NCBI GenBank assembly: GCA_023391175.1 | Contig: JAEWBL010000685.1 | Coordinates: 1 to 5,167, forward strand | Direction of reading: 5' to 3' | From: Pseudomonadota bacterium | Lineage (GTDB): Bacteria; Pseudomonadota; Alphaproteobacteria; Rhizobiales; Xanthobacteraceae | Length of the DNA stretch: 5,167 bases | Shown: positions 1-5,167 of the stretch, piece by piece | Layout of the letters: the number at the start of each line of letters is the position of its first letter | How positions within the stretch are numbered: position 1 is the first letter of the stretch | The notes under the pieces: generated by a model | The model's database searches: none | Seen by the model: the letters and a program-made list of their open reading frames with translations, nothing else | What the model was told of the DNA's origin: nothing | Translations under genes and position numbers: made by a program

Positions 1-28
1 CCGTGAAGGAGTGAGCGAGGGCGGTCAT
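1..28 (-). CDS. Start of a second gene of the dioxygenase operon (partial, cut by window edge)
   Basis: An ATG at 28-26 overlaps the TGA stop of the upstream dioxygenase gene (TGATG arrangement). It is preceded by a clean GGAGG Shine-Dalgarno at 40-36, seven bases before the ATG and inside the end of the upstream gene. Only nine residues are visible (MTALAHSFT) before the window ends, so no domain can be seen. The overlap indicates translational coupling with the oxygenase alpha subunit. In many Rieske dioxygenase operons the gene directly after alpha encodes the small beta subunit, a cone-shaped, non-catalytic structural partner of an alpha3beta3 hexamer, so that is the leading guess from position alone. 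A ferredoxin, reductase or other catabolic gene is possible. That a gene starts here is fairly certain; its product is inference. Confidence 0.6.
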
Positions 29-1305
29 CAACGGGCCTCCGTCATCAGGTTCAGATAGTGGCGCCAGATGCCGCGCTGGGGCGTCTCGTCGGTGGAATGG
101 GCGATGCGGAAGCCGTTCTCGTCGAGACGCTCGCGGTGCAGGCCGCGCGAAAGCACCAGCCATTCGGGATCGAGGATCTGCGCGCCGCGATGGTTGCGCT
201 CGTACATCTCGGTATCGTCGGCGAGCAGCAGGCCGGCGGGGCCGACAGAGCCCATGGTCTGCTGGCGCAGGCGGCGGTTGATGTCCGGCGCGCCCTTGAA
301 CTGCACGGCGGTGACATGCTGGATGGTCTCGTCCACCGCCACCGGCTGGAGCACGAAGATCTGGATCTCGGCGATGAAGAGGTTCGGGAAGATCATGACG
401 TGGGGCGAGCCATCGATCATGATCTCGCGGGCGCGCTCCTCGCCATAGGCCGCGTTCATGCTCTTCACGTATTCGGGCAGGCGCTCCGGCGTGGTGCCGA
501 ACCACTGGAGCGGCTTGTCATGCTTGCGCCATTCGGGGCGCAGGTCGAACTCGGTGTGGCCGTTGCCATAGTCGCGGGTCAGCGCCGTGGAATCCGCGCC
601 ATAGAGGCTGCCGATGCCGGAGGAAGTGACCTGAAAGACCGAGCCGTGGACGAAGCCGGGGTGGTAGCCGTCCGTCTCGTTCTCCAGCATGAACTTCCAG
701 TTGGCCTTGGTGCGGTGCTGCAGGAAGCCCGCGGTCAGCTCCAGCTCGCCGGTGGGCGAGTTGTCGAGCAGCTGGTCGAGGGCCGCCTTTGCGCCGCCGA
801 GGTGCTCTTCCAGCGAGATGCCCTCGGCCGCCATGGAGCCGAAGACGAAGCCGCGATAGATGGCGATGCGCGGCACCTTGCCGAGGTTCAGCCCCGCCTT
901 GCTCTGGCCCTCATAGCCCTCCGGCAGGGCATAGCCCATGAGGTCGCCGGTGTTGGAGAAGGTCCAGGAGTGATAGGGGCAGGTAAAGGACGTGCGGTTG
1001 CCCTTCTGGTAGGCGCACAGCTGGTTGCCGCGATGGGGGCACTTGTTGAGAAGGAGGCGGACCTCGCCTTCCCGGTCCCGCACCATCAGCACCGGCATGG
1101 GGCCGATGGACTTGGTGACGTAATCGTTCTTGTTGGGAATCTCGCTGGTGTGGCCCACATAGACCCAGGTCTTGTACCAGATCTTCTCCAGCTCTTCCTG
1201 GAAGATGGCCGGATCATAGTAAAGACGGCTGTTGATGCGCGCGGGCTCGATGAGCGCGCGATAGTCGCGGGCCTGTGCGGCCTCGGACACGGCGGCGTGC
1301 GGCAT
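28..1305 (-). CDS. Aromatic-ring-hydroxylating Rieske dioxygenase, large (alpha) subunit
   Basis: Encodes 425 residues, a usual length for catalytic subunits of Rieske non-heme iron oxygenases. These enzymes use electrons from NADH, passed through a reductase and sometimes a ferredoxin, to add O2 to an aromatic ring. The N-terminal Rieske domain carries C89-P-H91, a 17-residue gap, then C109-P-Y-H112, the four [2Fe-2S] ligands. The C-terminal catalytic domain has N202-W-K and then E208-N-E-T-D212-G-Y-H215, with H220 five residues later: H215 and H220 are the expected mononuclear iron ligands and D212 the bridging Asp between Rieske centre and active site. The third ligand should be D363 or D364 in LADDTEMYE. 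All key residues are present, so the enzyme looks intact. It is cytoplasmic, with no signal peptide. The start at 1305 has AGGGGTGGA upstream. The substrate is unknown; benzoate-, anthranilate- or salicylate-like acids are plausible given the divergent importer. The family call is very secure. Confidence 0.95.
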   Translation of the reverse strand: MPHAAVSEAAQARDYRALIEPARINSRLYYDPAIFQEELEKIWYKTWVYVGHTSEIPNKNDYVTKSIGPMPVLMVRDREGEVRLLLNKCPHRGNQLCAYQKGNRTSFTCPYHSWTFSNTGDLMGYALPEGYEGQSKAGLNLGKVPRIAIYRGFVFGSMAAEGISLEEHLGGAKAALDQLLDNSPTGELELTAGFLQHRTKANWKFMLENETDGYHPGFVHGSVFQVTSSGIGSLYGADSTALTRDYGNGHTEFDLRPEWRKHDKPLQWFGTTPERLPEYVKSMNAAYGEERAREIMIDGSPHVMIFPNLFIAEIQIFVLQPVAVDETIQHVTAVQFKGAPDINRRLRQQTMGSVGPAGLLLADDTEMYERNHRGAQILDPEWLVLSRGLHRERLDENGFRIAHSTDETPQRGIWRHYLNLMTEAR

Positions 1306-1314
1306 GGCGGTCCA

Positions 1315-1319
1315 CCCCT
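1315..1319 (-). promoter_or_regulatory. Ribosome binding site of the dioxygenase alpha gene
   Basis: On the minus strand AGGGG (1319-1315) lies nine bases before the ATG at 1305, within a longer purine-rich AGGGGTGGA. No other in-frame start is seen nearby, so this site supports the chosen start. Confidence 0.6.
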
Positions 1320-1363
1320 GATGTGGCGTTGAATTGGCGGCGTTGGGTTGTTGGATAATTCAT

Positions 1364-1380
1364 CGAACGATCGATCTAAC
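1364..1380. promoter_or_regulatory. Operator-like repeat, copy A (dioxygenase side)
   Basis: CGAACGATCGATCTAAC. It forms an imperfect palindrome centred between 1370 and 1371: within 1363-1378, six of eight base pairs are symmetric around CGATCG. It shares CGAACGATC at its left end and CGATCTAAC at its right end with copy B at 1577-1589, which looks like the same sequence lacking one GATC unit. It covers the predicted transcription start of the minus-strand promoter, where a bound protein would block transcription. The GATCG-centred symmetry would suit a TetR- or similar HTH-type dimer, but the regulator family cannot be told from the site. Confidence 0.5.
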
Positions 1381-1408
1381 TATTCACGCGTTCCTTGAGC
1401 CATGTCAA
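1380..1408 (-). promoter_or_regulatory. Candidate sigma70 promoter for the dioxygenase operon
   Basis: Reading the minus strand, a perfect TTGACA -35 box lies at 1408-1403. A 17-bp spacer (1402-1386) leads to GAATAG at 1385-1380 as a weak -10 box; AATAGT one base further is an alternative. Transcription would begin near 1373, giving a leader of about 68 bases before the ATG. The predicted start falls inside the operator-like repeat at 1364-1380. The -35 is convincing; the -10 is poor, as is common in alphaproteobacterial promoters. Confidence 0.5.
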
Positions 1409-1566
1409 GCGGCGCCCTGCGACGTGCCGACGCAAAATCGTCGAGGCGCGACGGCGCGTGGGCGTTGAAAGGCGCCGAATAGCGCCCTGAAAGCCACGAA
1501 AAACAAGTCCGACTGACGCTGCGTTCAAGCGCTGCAGATTCTGGTGGCAATGCGAATGGATCTGAA

Positions 1567-1595
1567 TTAAAAAGACCGAACGATCTAACGATAAT
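1567..1595 (+). promoter_or_regulatory. Candidate sigma70 promoter for the importer operon
   Basis: GATAAT at 1590-1595 matches the -10 consensus at five of six bases. With a 17-bp spacer (1573-1589), TTAAAA at 1567-1572 matches the -35 consensus at four of six. Transcription would start near 1602, giving a leader of about 88 bases before the binding-protein ATG. The -10 box sits in the centre of the inverted repeat at 1581-1601, which supports a regulated promoter here. The -35 is weak, so an activator or another promoter is possible. Confidence 0.45.
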
Positions 1596-1601
1596 AGATC
1601 G
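1577..1601. promoter_or_regulatory. Operator-like repeat, copy B, with inverted repeat (importer side)
   Basis: CGAACGATCTAAC (1577-1589) matches copy A except for one missing GATC. It overlaps a perfect inverted repeat: CGATCTA (1581-1587), seven bases, TAGATCG (1595-1601). The seven-base spacer contains most of the predicted -10 hexamer GATAAT. The right arm continues as TAGATCGA (1595-1602), which also occurs on the minus strand in copy A (1378-1371), in each case at or just after the -10 region in the direction of transcription. This placement fits a repressor site. Confidence 0.5.
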
Positions 1602-1680
1602 AAGCGTGATGCCCCCTCGCTTTCTCCCGCAGGCTTGCCGGCGGTGGCGACGGCGCGGCGGCGTCAGCCATCAATCCTGG

Positions 1681-1686
1681 GGAGGA
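1681..1686 (+). promoter_or_regulatory. Ribosome binding site fixing the start of the binding-protein gene
   Basis: GGAGGA, preceded by further Gs, lies three bases (four to nine from the GGAG core) before the ATG at 1690. The reading frame is open upstream to an ATG at 1606, but that start has no such site and would bury the signal peptide behind 28 extra residues. The start at 1690 is therefore preferred. Confidence 0.85.
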
Positions 1687-1689
1687 CAC

Positions 1690-2835
1690 ATGAAGAGGAT
1701 TGTCACGGGCGCTCTCGCGCTGGCGCTGCTCGCCACCGCCGCCACTGCCCCCGCCCTTGCCGACATCAAGATCGGCGCCGTGGTCTCGGAAACCGGGCCG
1801 GCTTCCTCCCTCGGCGATCCCGAGGCCAAGACCATCCGCATGATGGTCGAGGAGCTGAACGCCAAGGGCGGCATCAAGGGCGAGAAGGCGAAGCTCGTCC
1901 TCTATGACGACGGCGGCGATCCCTCCAAGGCCAAGACCTTCGCCACCCGCCTCGTGGAAGACGACGGCGTGGTCGCCATGGTGGGCGGCACCACCACGGG
2001 CACGTCGCTCGCCATCCTCGCCGTGGCGGAAGAGAGCAAGGTGCCCTTCATCTCGCTCGCCGGCGCCATCGAGATCATCGATCCGGTGAAGCCCTATACC
2101 TTCAAGACCCCGCACACCGACCGCATGGCGTGCCAGAAGATCTTCGACGACATGAAGGCCCGCGGCCTCACGAAGATCGGCCTCATCTCCGGCACCGACG
2201 GCTTCGGCGCCTCCATGCGCGCCCAGTGCATCGCGGTGGCCAAGACCTCCGGCATCGAGATCGTCGCCGACGAGACCTATGGGCCGAAAGATGCGGACAT
2301 GACCCCGCAGCTCACCAACATCCGCAACAAGCCGGGCATCCAGGCGGTGCTCAACACCGGCTTCGGGCAGGGGCCGGCGACCATCACGCGGAACTATGCG
2401 CAGCTCGGCATCGCCCTGCCGCTCTACCAGTCCCACGGCGTCGCCTCCAACGCCTTCATCGAATTGTCCGGCGCCAAGAATGCCGAGGGCGTGCGCCTGC
2501 CCGGCACCGCGCTGCTGGTGGGCGAACTGCTCGACCCGAAGGACCCGCAGAAGCCCGTTGTGCTGGCCTACAAGGCGAGCTTCGAGAAGGCGGCGAACGC
2601 GCCCGTCTCCACCTTCGGCGGCTATGCCCATGACGCCATGCGCATCCTCACCGAGGCGCTCAACAAGGCGCCTTCGCCCAAGCCCGCCGCCATCCGCGAT
2701 GCCATCGAGAACACCAATGGCCTCGTCGGCACCACCGGCACCTACAATTATTCGAAGACCGACCATCTCGGCCTCGATCTTTCCGCCTTCCGCATGCTGG
2801 AAATCAGCAACGGCGGCTGGAAGCTGGTGAAGTAG
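1690..2835 (+). CDS. ABC transporter periplasmic substrate-binding protein, branched-chain amino acid/aromatic acid (HAAT) family
   Basis: Encodes 381 residues, typical of LivJ/LivK-like type I periplasmic binding proteins (Peripl_BP_6-like). Residues 1-24 form a classical Sec signal peptide: K2-R3, a hydrophobic core of Ala/Leu, and a cleavage site ALA-D at 24/25. The mature protein opens with the family pattern IKIGAVVSETGPAS, followed by AKTIRMMVEELNAKGGIKG (47-64) and LYDDGGDPSKA (71-81). The hinge/ligand region includes GGTTTGTSLAI (99-109) and PFISLAGA (119-126). The protein captures substrate in the periplasm and hands it to the permease pair encoded downstream. Relatives bind branched-chain amino acids, amides, urea or aromatic acids; divergence from a dioxygenase gene suggests an aromatic acid, by inference. 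There is no lipobox cysteine, so it should be soluble. Two cysteines occur in the mature protein (C148, C180). It is the first gene of the operon, with its own promoter candidate upstream. Confidence 0.93.
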   Translation: MKRIVTGALALALLATAATAPALADIKIGAVVSETGPASSLGDPEAKTIRMMVEELNAKGGIKGEKAKLVLYDDGGDPSKAKTFATRLVEDDGVVAMVGGTTTGTSLAILAVAEESKVPFISLAGAIEIIDPVKPYTFKTPHTDRMACQKIFDDMKARGLTKIGLISGTDGFGASMRAQCIAVAKTSGIEIVADETYGPKDADMTPQLTNIRNKPGIQAVLNTGFGQGPATITRNYAQLGIALPLYQSHGVASNAFIELSGAKNAEGVRLPGTALLVGELLDPKDPQKPVVLAYKASFEKAANAPVSTFGGYAHDAMRILTEALNKAPSPKPAAIRDAIENTNGLVGTTGTYNYSKTDHLGLDLSAFRMLEISNGGWKLVK

Positions 2836-2856
2836 CCACCCTTTTACTGAACATCT

Positions 2857-2879
2857 TCCGCCGCGCGGGTTGCGGCGGA
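2857..2879 (+). repeat. GC-rich hairpin 1 in the binding-protein/permease gap
   Basis: TCCGCCGC (2857-2864) pairs perfectly with GCGGCGGA (2872-2879) around a seven-base loop. It lies 22 bases after the binding-protein stop codon. No run of T follows, so a standard intrinsic terminator is unlikely. It may protect the 3' end of the binding-protein message or reduce transcription into the permeases. Confidence 0.6.
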
Positions 2880-2894
2880 CAATGAAAACCGCCC

Positions 2895-2917
2895 CCGCCG
2901 GGCTTCGCGCCCGGCGG
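2895..2917 (+). repeat. GC-rich hairpin 2 in the binding-protein/permease gap
   Basis: CCGCCGGGC (2895-2903) pairs perfectly with GCCCGGCGG (2909-2917) around the loop TTCGC, a very stable nine-pair stem. As with the first hairpin, no T-tract follows. The two stems lie 15 bases apart and begin with the same CCGCC, resembling the small palindromic elements often found between binding-protein and permease genes in ABC operons, where they raise the relative amount of the binding protein. The rest of the 170-bp gap (2836-3005) holds no gene that I can support. Confidence 0.6.
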
Positions 2918-3005
2918 CAAGGCGCGGCACCCCTTCCACATAGCGTGAGACGGCCTGCCGGCCCATCCGGCCCGCCGCCTCGAACCGCCCGCGGGGAGCG
3001 AGCGT

Positions 3006-3878
3006 ATGTCCGATCTGCTGCAATTCCTGGTGTCCGGGGTCACGGTGGGCGCGGTCTATGCCCTCGTCGCCCTCGGCTTCACCATCATCTACAACGCCTC
3101 CGACGTGGTGAACTTCGCCCAGGGCGAGTTCGTGATGCTGGGCGGCATGATCTCGGTCGCCGGCGTCGCCGCAGGATTGCCTTTGCCGCTCGCGGCGCTC
3201 ATCGCCATCGCGCTCACGGCGGCCATCGGCGTGGCGCTGAACACCTTCGCCATCGAGCCGGCGCGCGGGGCGCCCGTGGTGTCGCTCATCATCATCACCA
3301 TCGGCGCGTCCATCTTCATCCGGGGCGTCACCCAGATCGTCCTCGACAAGGGCACCCACCGCCTGCCCTCCTTCTCCGGCGACGATCCCATCCACGTGCT
3401 GGGCGCCACCGTGCTGCCGCAGAGCCTGTGGGTGGTGGCGGGGGCGGTGGCCATCTTCGTGGCGCTTTGGCTGTTCTTCACCCGCACGCTCACCGGCCGC
3501 GCGGTGCTCGCCACCTCCAACAATCGCCTCGCGGCGCAGCTCGTGGGCATCAACACGCGCTTCGTGATGACGCTCTCCTTCGCGCTTTCTGCCGCCATCG
3601 GCGCCCTGGCGGGCGTGCTCATCACCCCCATCCTGCCGACCAGCTTCGAGATCGGCATCTCGCTGGCGCTGAAGGGCTTTGCCGCCGCCATGCTGGGCGG
3701 CATGGGCAACCCCAAGGGCGCGCTGGCGGGCGGGCTGCTGCTCGGCCTCATGGAGGCGCTGACGGCGGGCTACATCTCCTCCCACTACAAGGATGCGGTG
3801 GCCTTCTTCGTCATCCTCGCGGTGCTGTTCGCCTTCCCGCGCGGCCTCTACGGCAGCAATCCGGTGGAGCGCGTGTGA
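3006..3878 (+). CDS. Branched-chain-type ABC transporter inner-membrane permease, LivH-like
   Basis: Encodes 290 residues, the usual LivH length. It is hydrophobic throughout and should make about eight membrane helices. The diagnostic N-terminal region is present: GVTVGAVYALVALGFTIIYN (11-30) followed by ASDVVNFAQGEFVMLGG (31-47). Further signatures are NTFAIEPARG (79-88), the cytoplasmic RTLTGRAVLATSNNRLAAQLVGIN stretch (160-183), and GFAAAMLGGMGNPKGALAGG (224-243) near the C-terminal coupling region. With the LivM-like partner it forms the membrane channel of the importer. The start at 3006 has GGGGAG at 2993-2998, seven bases upstream. It follows the hairpin-bearing gap after the binding-protein gene and ends two bases before the next start, so it is cotranscribed with the following genes. 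The family is certain; the substrate is not encoded in any visible motif. Confidence 0.94.
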   Translation: MSDLLQFLVSGVTVGAVYALVALGFTIIYNASDVVNFAQGEFVMLGGMISVAGVAAGLPLPLAALIAIALTAAIGVALNTFAIEPARGAPVVSLIIITIGASIFIRGVTQIVLDKGTHRLPSFSGDDPIHVLGATVLPQSLWVVAGAVAIFVALWLFFTRTLTGRAVLATSNNRLAAQLVGINTRFVMTLSFALSAAIGALAGVLITPILPTSFEIGISLALKGFAAAMLGGMGNPKGALAGGLLLGLMEALTAGYISSHYKDAVAFFVILAVLFAFPRGLYGSNPVERV

Positions 3879-3880
3879 CC

Positions 3881-4837
3881 ATGCGGCTCTCCCCCAAGCA
3901 GTCCACCCTGCTGGTGCTGGCGGTGCTCATCATCGCCAGTCCCTTCTTCTTTCCGTCGAACTATTATTACCGCGTCGGCTCGCTGGTCTTCGTCAATTCC
4001 ATCGCGGTGGTGGGCATCGTCATCCTCACCGGCTATGCGGGGCAGATCAGCCTCGGCCATGCGGGCTTCCTCGGCATCGGCGGCTATGCGTGCGCGCTCC
4101 TGCCGGCGCATTTCGGCCTGCCGCCGGCGCTCGCGGTGGTGGCCGGCGCGGCGATTTCGGGCGCCATCGCCTATGTGGTGGGCCGCCCCATCCTGAAGCT
4201 GAAGGGTTATTATCTCGCGGTGGCGACGCTGGGCTTCGGCGTGCTGGTGTCCATGGTGCTCGCCAACGAAGGCTGGCTCACCGGTGGGCCGGACGGCATC
4301 AAGGTGCCGGACCCCGGCCTGCGCGCGCTGCTGGAACAGGCGGGCATCGAACTCACCAACCCGCAATTCTGGTACGCCCTCTGCGGCCTCGTGCTGTTCA
4401 TCGGCGCGTGGCTCGCCCTGAACCTGCGCGAAAGCCCCACCGGCCGGGCGCTGCGCGCACTCCACGGGTCCGAGGTGGCGGCGCGCACGGCCGGCATTGA
4501 CGTGGCGAAGGCGAAGCTCAATGCCTTCGTCATCTCCGCCGTCTATGCCTCCGTCGCCGGCTCCTTGCTGGCGTTGCAGAACCGGCTCATCACGCCTGAT
4601 GTGGCGGGCTTCATGCACTCCATCGAGCTTGTCACCATGGCGGTGCTGGGCGGGGCGGGCTCGGTGCTGGGCGGCATCTTCGGCGCGGCACTGCTCACCC
4701 TCCTGCCGCAGGTGCTCACCGTGCTGCAGGATTACGAGCACGTGGTGCTCGGCCTCGTGATGATGCTGGTGATGATCTTCCTGCCGGCGGGGCTCATCCC
4801 CAGCGCCCGGCGCCTTTTGCGGGGGAGGGGGGAATGA
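3881..4837 (+). CDS. Branched-chain-type ABC transporter inner-membrane permease, LivM-like
   Basis: Encodes 318 residues, typical of the second permease of Liv-type importers. Hydrophobic helices begin at residues 9-24. The signature stretch GYAGQISLGHAGFLGIGGYA (51-70) is intact, followed by GRPILKLKGYYLAVATLGFG (101-120), where the KGYYLAVATLGF motif is highly conserved. The cytoplasmic loop contains NLRESPTGRALRALHGSEVAA (181-201) and GIDVAKAKLNAF (205-216), and VLGGAGSVLGGIFGAALL (255-272) comes near the end. The same frame is open back to 2870, but 3881 is chosen because the protein then begins right at the first hydrophobic segment and only two bases after the LivH-like stop; a weak GGAG lies 11 bases upstream. 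The gene probably depends partly on translational coupling. It overlaps the next gene by four bases (ATGA). Confidence 0.93.
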   Translation: MRLSPKQSTLLVLAVLIIASPFFFPSNYYYRVGSLVFVNSIAVVGIVILTGYAGQISLGHAGFLGIGGYACALLPAHFGLPPALAVVAGAAISGAIAYVVGRPILKLKGYYLAVATLGFGVLVSMVLANEGWLTGGPDGIKVPDPGLRALLEQAGIELTNPQFWYALCGLVLFIGAWLALNLRESPTGRALRALHGSEVAARTAGIDVAKAKLNAFVISAVYASVAGSLLALQNRLITPDVAGFMHSIELVTMAVLGGAGSVLGGIFGAALLTLLPQVLTVLQDYEHVVLGLVMMLVMIFLPAGLIPSARRLLRGRGE

Positions 4838-5167
4838 GCCTCTTGCAAGTGGAAGGCCTCGGCATCTCCTTCGGCGGCGTCACGGCGGTCAACGACGTGT
4901 CGTTCGCGCTGGACCAGGGCAAGATCGTCTCGGTCATCGGCCCCAACGGGGCGGGCAAGACGACGCTGTTCAACATGATCTCCGGCGTCTACCTGCCGAA
5001 ATCCGGCCGGGTGCGCCTCGACGGCGCGGACGTCACCGGCCTGCGCCCCGATCTGCTGGCGGGGCGGGGCATGTCGCGGACATTCCAGAACCTTCAGATC
5101 TTCCACGAGATGAGCGTGCTGGAGAACGTCATCGTCGGCTTCCACATGCACGAGCGCGGGCCGGTGC
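4834..5167 (+). CDS. Branched-chain-type ABC transporter ATP-binding protein, LivG-like (partial, cut by window edge)
   Basis: The first 111 codons are present. The start ATG overlaps the TGA of the LivM-like gene (ATGA), and GGGGGAGGGG at 4821-4830 supplies a strong ribosome binding site. The protein begins MSLLQVEGLGISFGGVTAVN, the usual opening of LivG ATPases. The Walker A motif GPNGAGKTT is at 36-44, with K42 and T43 as the nucleotide-binding residues, followed by LFNMISGVYLPKSGRVRLDG (45-64). The Q-loop lies in RTFQNLQIFHEMSVLENV (82-99) with Q85 as the key glutamine. The signature LSGGQ, Walker B and switch histidine would be beyond the right edge. This subunit energises uptake on the cytoplasmic face, normally as a heterodimer with a LivF-type ATPase expected as the next gene. 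Confidence 0.94.
   Translation, partial: MSLLQVEGLGISFGGVTAVNDVSFALDQGKIVSVIGPNGAGKTTLFNMISGVYLPKSGRVRLDGADVTGLRPDLLAGRGMSRTFQNLQIFHEMSVLENVIVGFHMHERGPV

Larger units (their letters stand above)
1306..1689. other. Divergent intergenic control region
   Basis: This 384-bp stretch separates the minus-strand dioxygenase gene from the plus-strand importer operon. I see no convincing gene in it. Its two ends (about 1350-1408 and 1555-1605) are noticeably more A/T-rich than the coding DNA, and each contains a candidate promoter plus an operator-like repeat. The middle (about 1409-1555) is GC-rich and has only short inverted repeats: CGTCG-N5-CGACG at 1439-1453 and GGCGC-N6-GCGCC at 1471-1486. These could be additional protein sites or chance. 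The importer leader from about 1602 to 1689 has no strong hairpin and no recognisable riboswitch. Confidence 0.8.

Noticed and set aside
58..1332. Long open frame on the plus strand opposite the dioxygenase gene (424 residues)
   Set aside because: Its translation is low-complexity, rich in Ala, Val, Gly, Leu and His, and has no domain I recognise. It is the antisense shadow expected in GC-rich coding DNA; the opposite strand encodes a complete Rieske oxygenase with all metal ligands.
1439..1486. Short inverted repeats CGTCG-N5-CGACG and GGCGC-N6-GCGCC as regulator sites
   Set aside because: Arms of five G/C-rich bases are expected by chance in this composition, and neither resembles the A/T-richer repeats at the promoters.
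1606..1689. Upstream ATG at 1606 for the binding protein
   Set aside because: It would add 28 Arg/Trp-rich residues before an ideal signal peptide and lacks a ribosome binding site, while the start at 1690 has GGAGGA close upstream.
1585..2766. Long open frame on the minus strand opposite the binding-protein gene (393 residues)
   Set aside because: Repetitive Gly/Ala/His/Arg composition and no motifs; the plus strand has a signal peptide and family motifs throughout.
2857..2917. Intrinsic terminator after the binding-protein gene
   Set aside because: The stems are strong but neither is followed by a run of T, and the permease genes needed by the same transporter lie directly downstream. They are kept as hairpin repeats instead.
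2844..3785. Minus-strand open frame opposite the LivH-like gene
   Set aside because: Highly charged Arg/Asp/Glu/His low-complexity translation typical of the antisense of a hydrophobic membrane protein gene.
2870..3880. Upstream extension of the LivM-like frame to a start at 2870
   Set aside because: The extension is Arg/His/Gly-rich out-of-frame sequence lying over the LivH-like gene; the real protein begins at 3881 directly before its first membrane segment.
3848..4741. Minus-strand open frame opposite the LivM-like gene
   Set aside because: Same pattern: a charged, His/Arg/Gln-rich shadow of a membrane protein gene with no recognisable motif.
1..5167. CRISPR array, insertion sequence, tRNA or rRNA gene
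   Set aside because: No regularly spaced repeats, transposase motifs, terminal inverted repeats or tRNA-like/rRNA-like sequence were seen on either strand.

Overview
The window comes from a GC-rich proteobacterium. Codon third positions are strongly G/C, signal peptide and ribosome binding sites are ordinary Gram-negative types, and the pairing of a Rieske dioxygenase with a branched-chain-type ABC importer is common in soil Alphaproteobacteria. Something near Xanthobacteraceae/Hyphomicrobiales is my best guess, but the sequence alone does not prove it.

Layout. The left quarter (minus strand) holds a complete gene for the large (alpha) subunit of an aromatic-ring-hydroxylating Rieske oxygenase. 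Its stop codon overlaps the start of a second minus-strand gene that runs off the left edge (first nine residues visible, probably the small subunit or another catabolic gene). A 384-bp divergent intergenic region (1306-1689) follows. The right half (plus strand) is the start of a high-affinity ABC uptake operon of the Liv/HAAT family: periplasmic binding protein, LivH-type permease, LivM-type permease, and the first 111 codons of a LivG-type ATPase cut by the right edge. A second ATPase (LivF-type) would be expected just outside. A 170-bp gap with two strong GC-rich hairpins separates the binding-protein gene from the permeases; the other junctions are tight (2-nt gap, then a 4-nt overlap).

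How the genes may work together. The importer probably brings in an aromatic acid (or similar small organic acid) that the dioxygenase then attacks in the cytoplasm. The substrate cannot be read from the sequence. The intergenic region supports co-regulation: each divergent transcription unit has a plausible sigma70 promoter, and each -10 region lies in or beside a related operator-like element sharing CGAACGATC, CGATCTAAC and TAGATCGA. The simplest reading is one regulator, encoded outside the window, repressing both sides until an inducer appears. These paired sites are the most interesting part of the window; the protein families themselves are well known.
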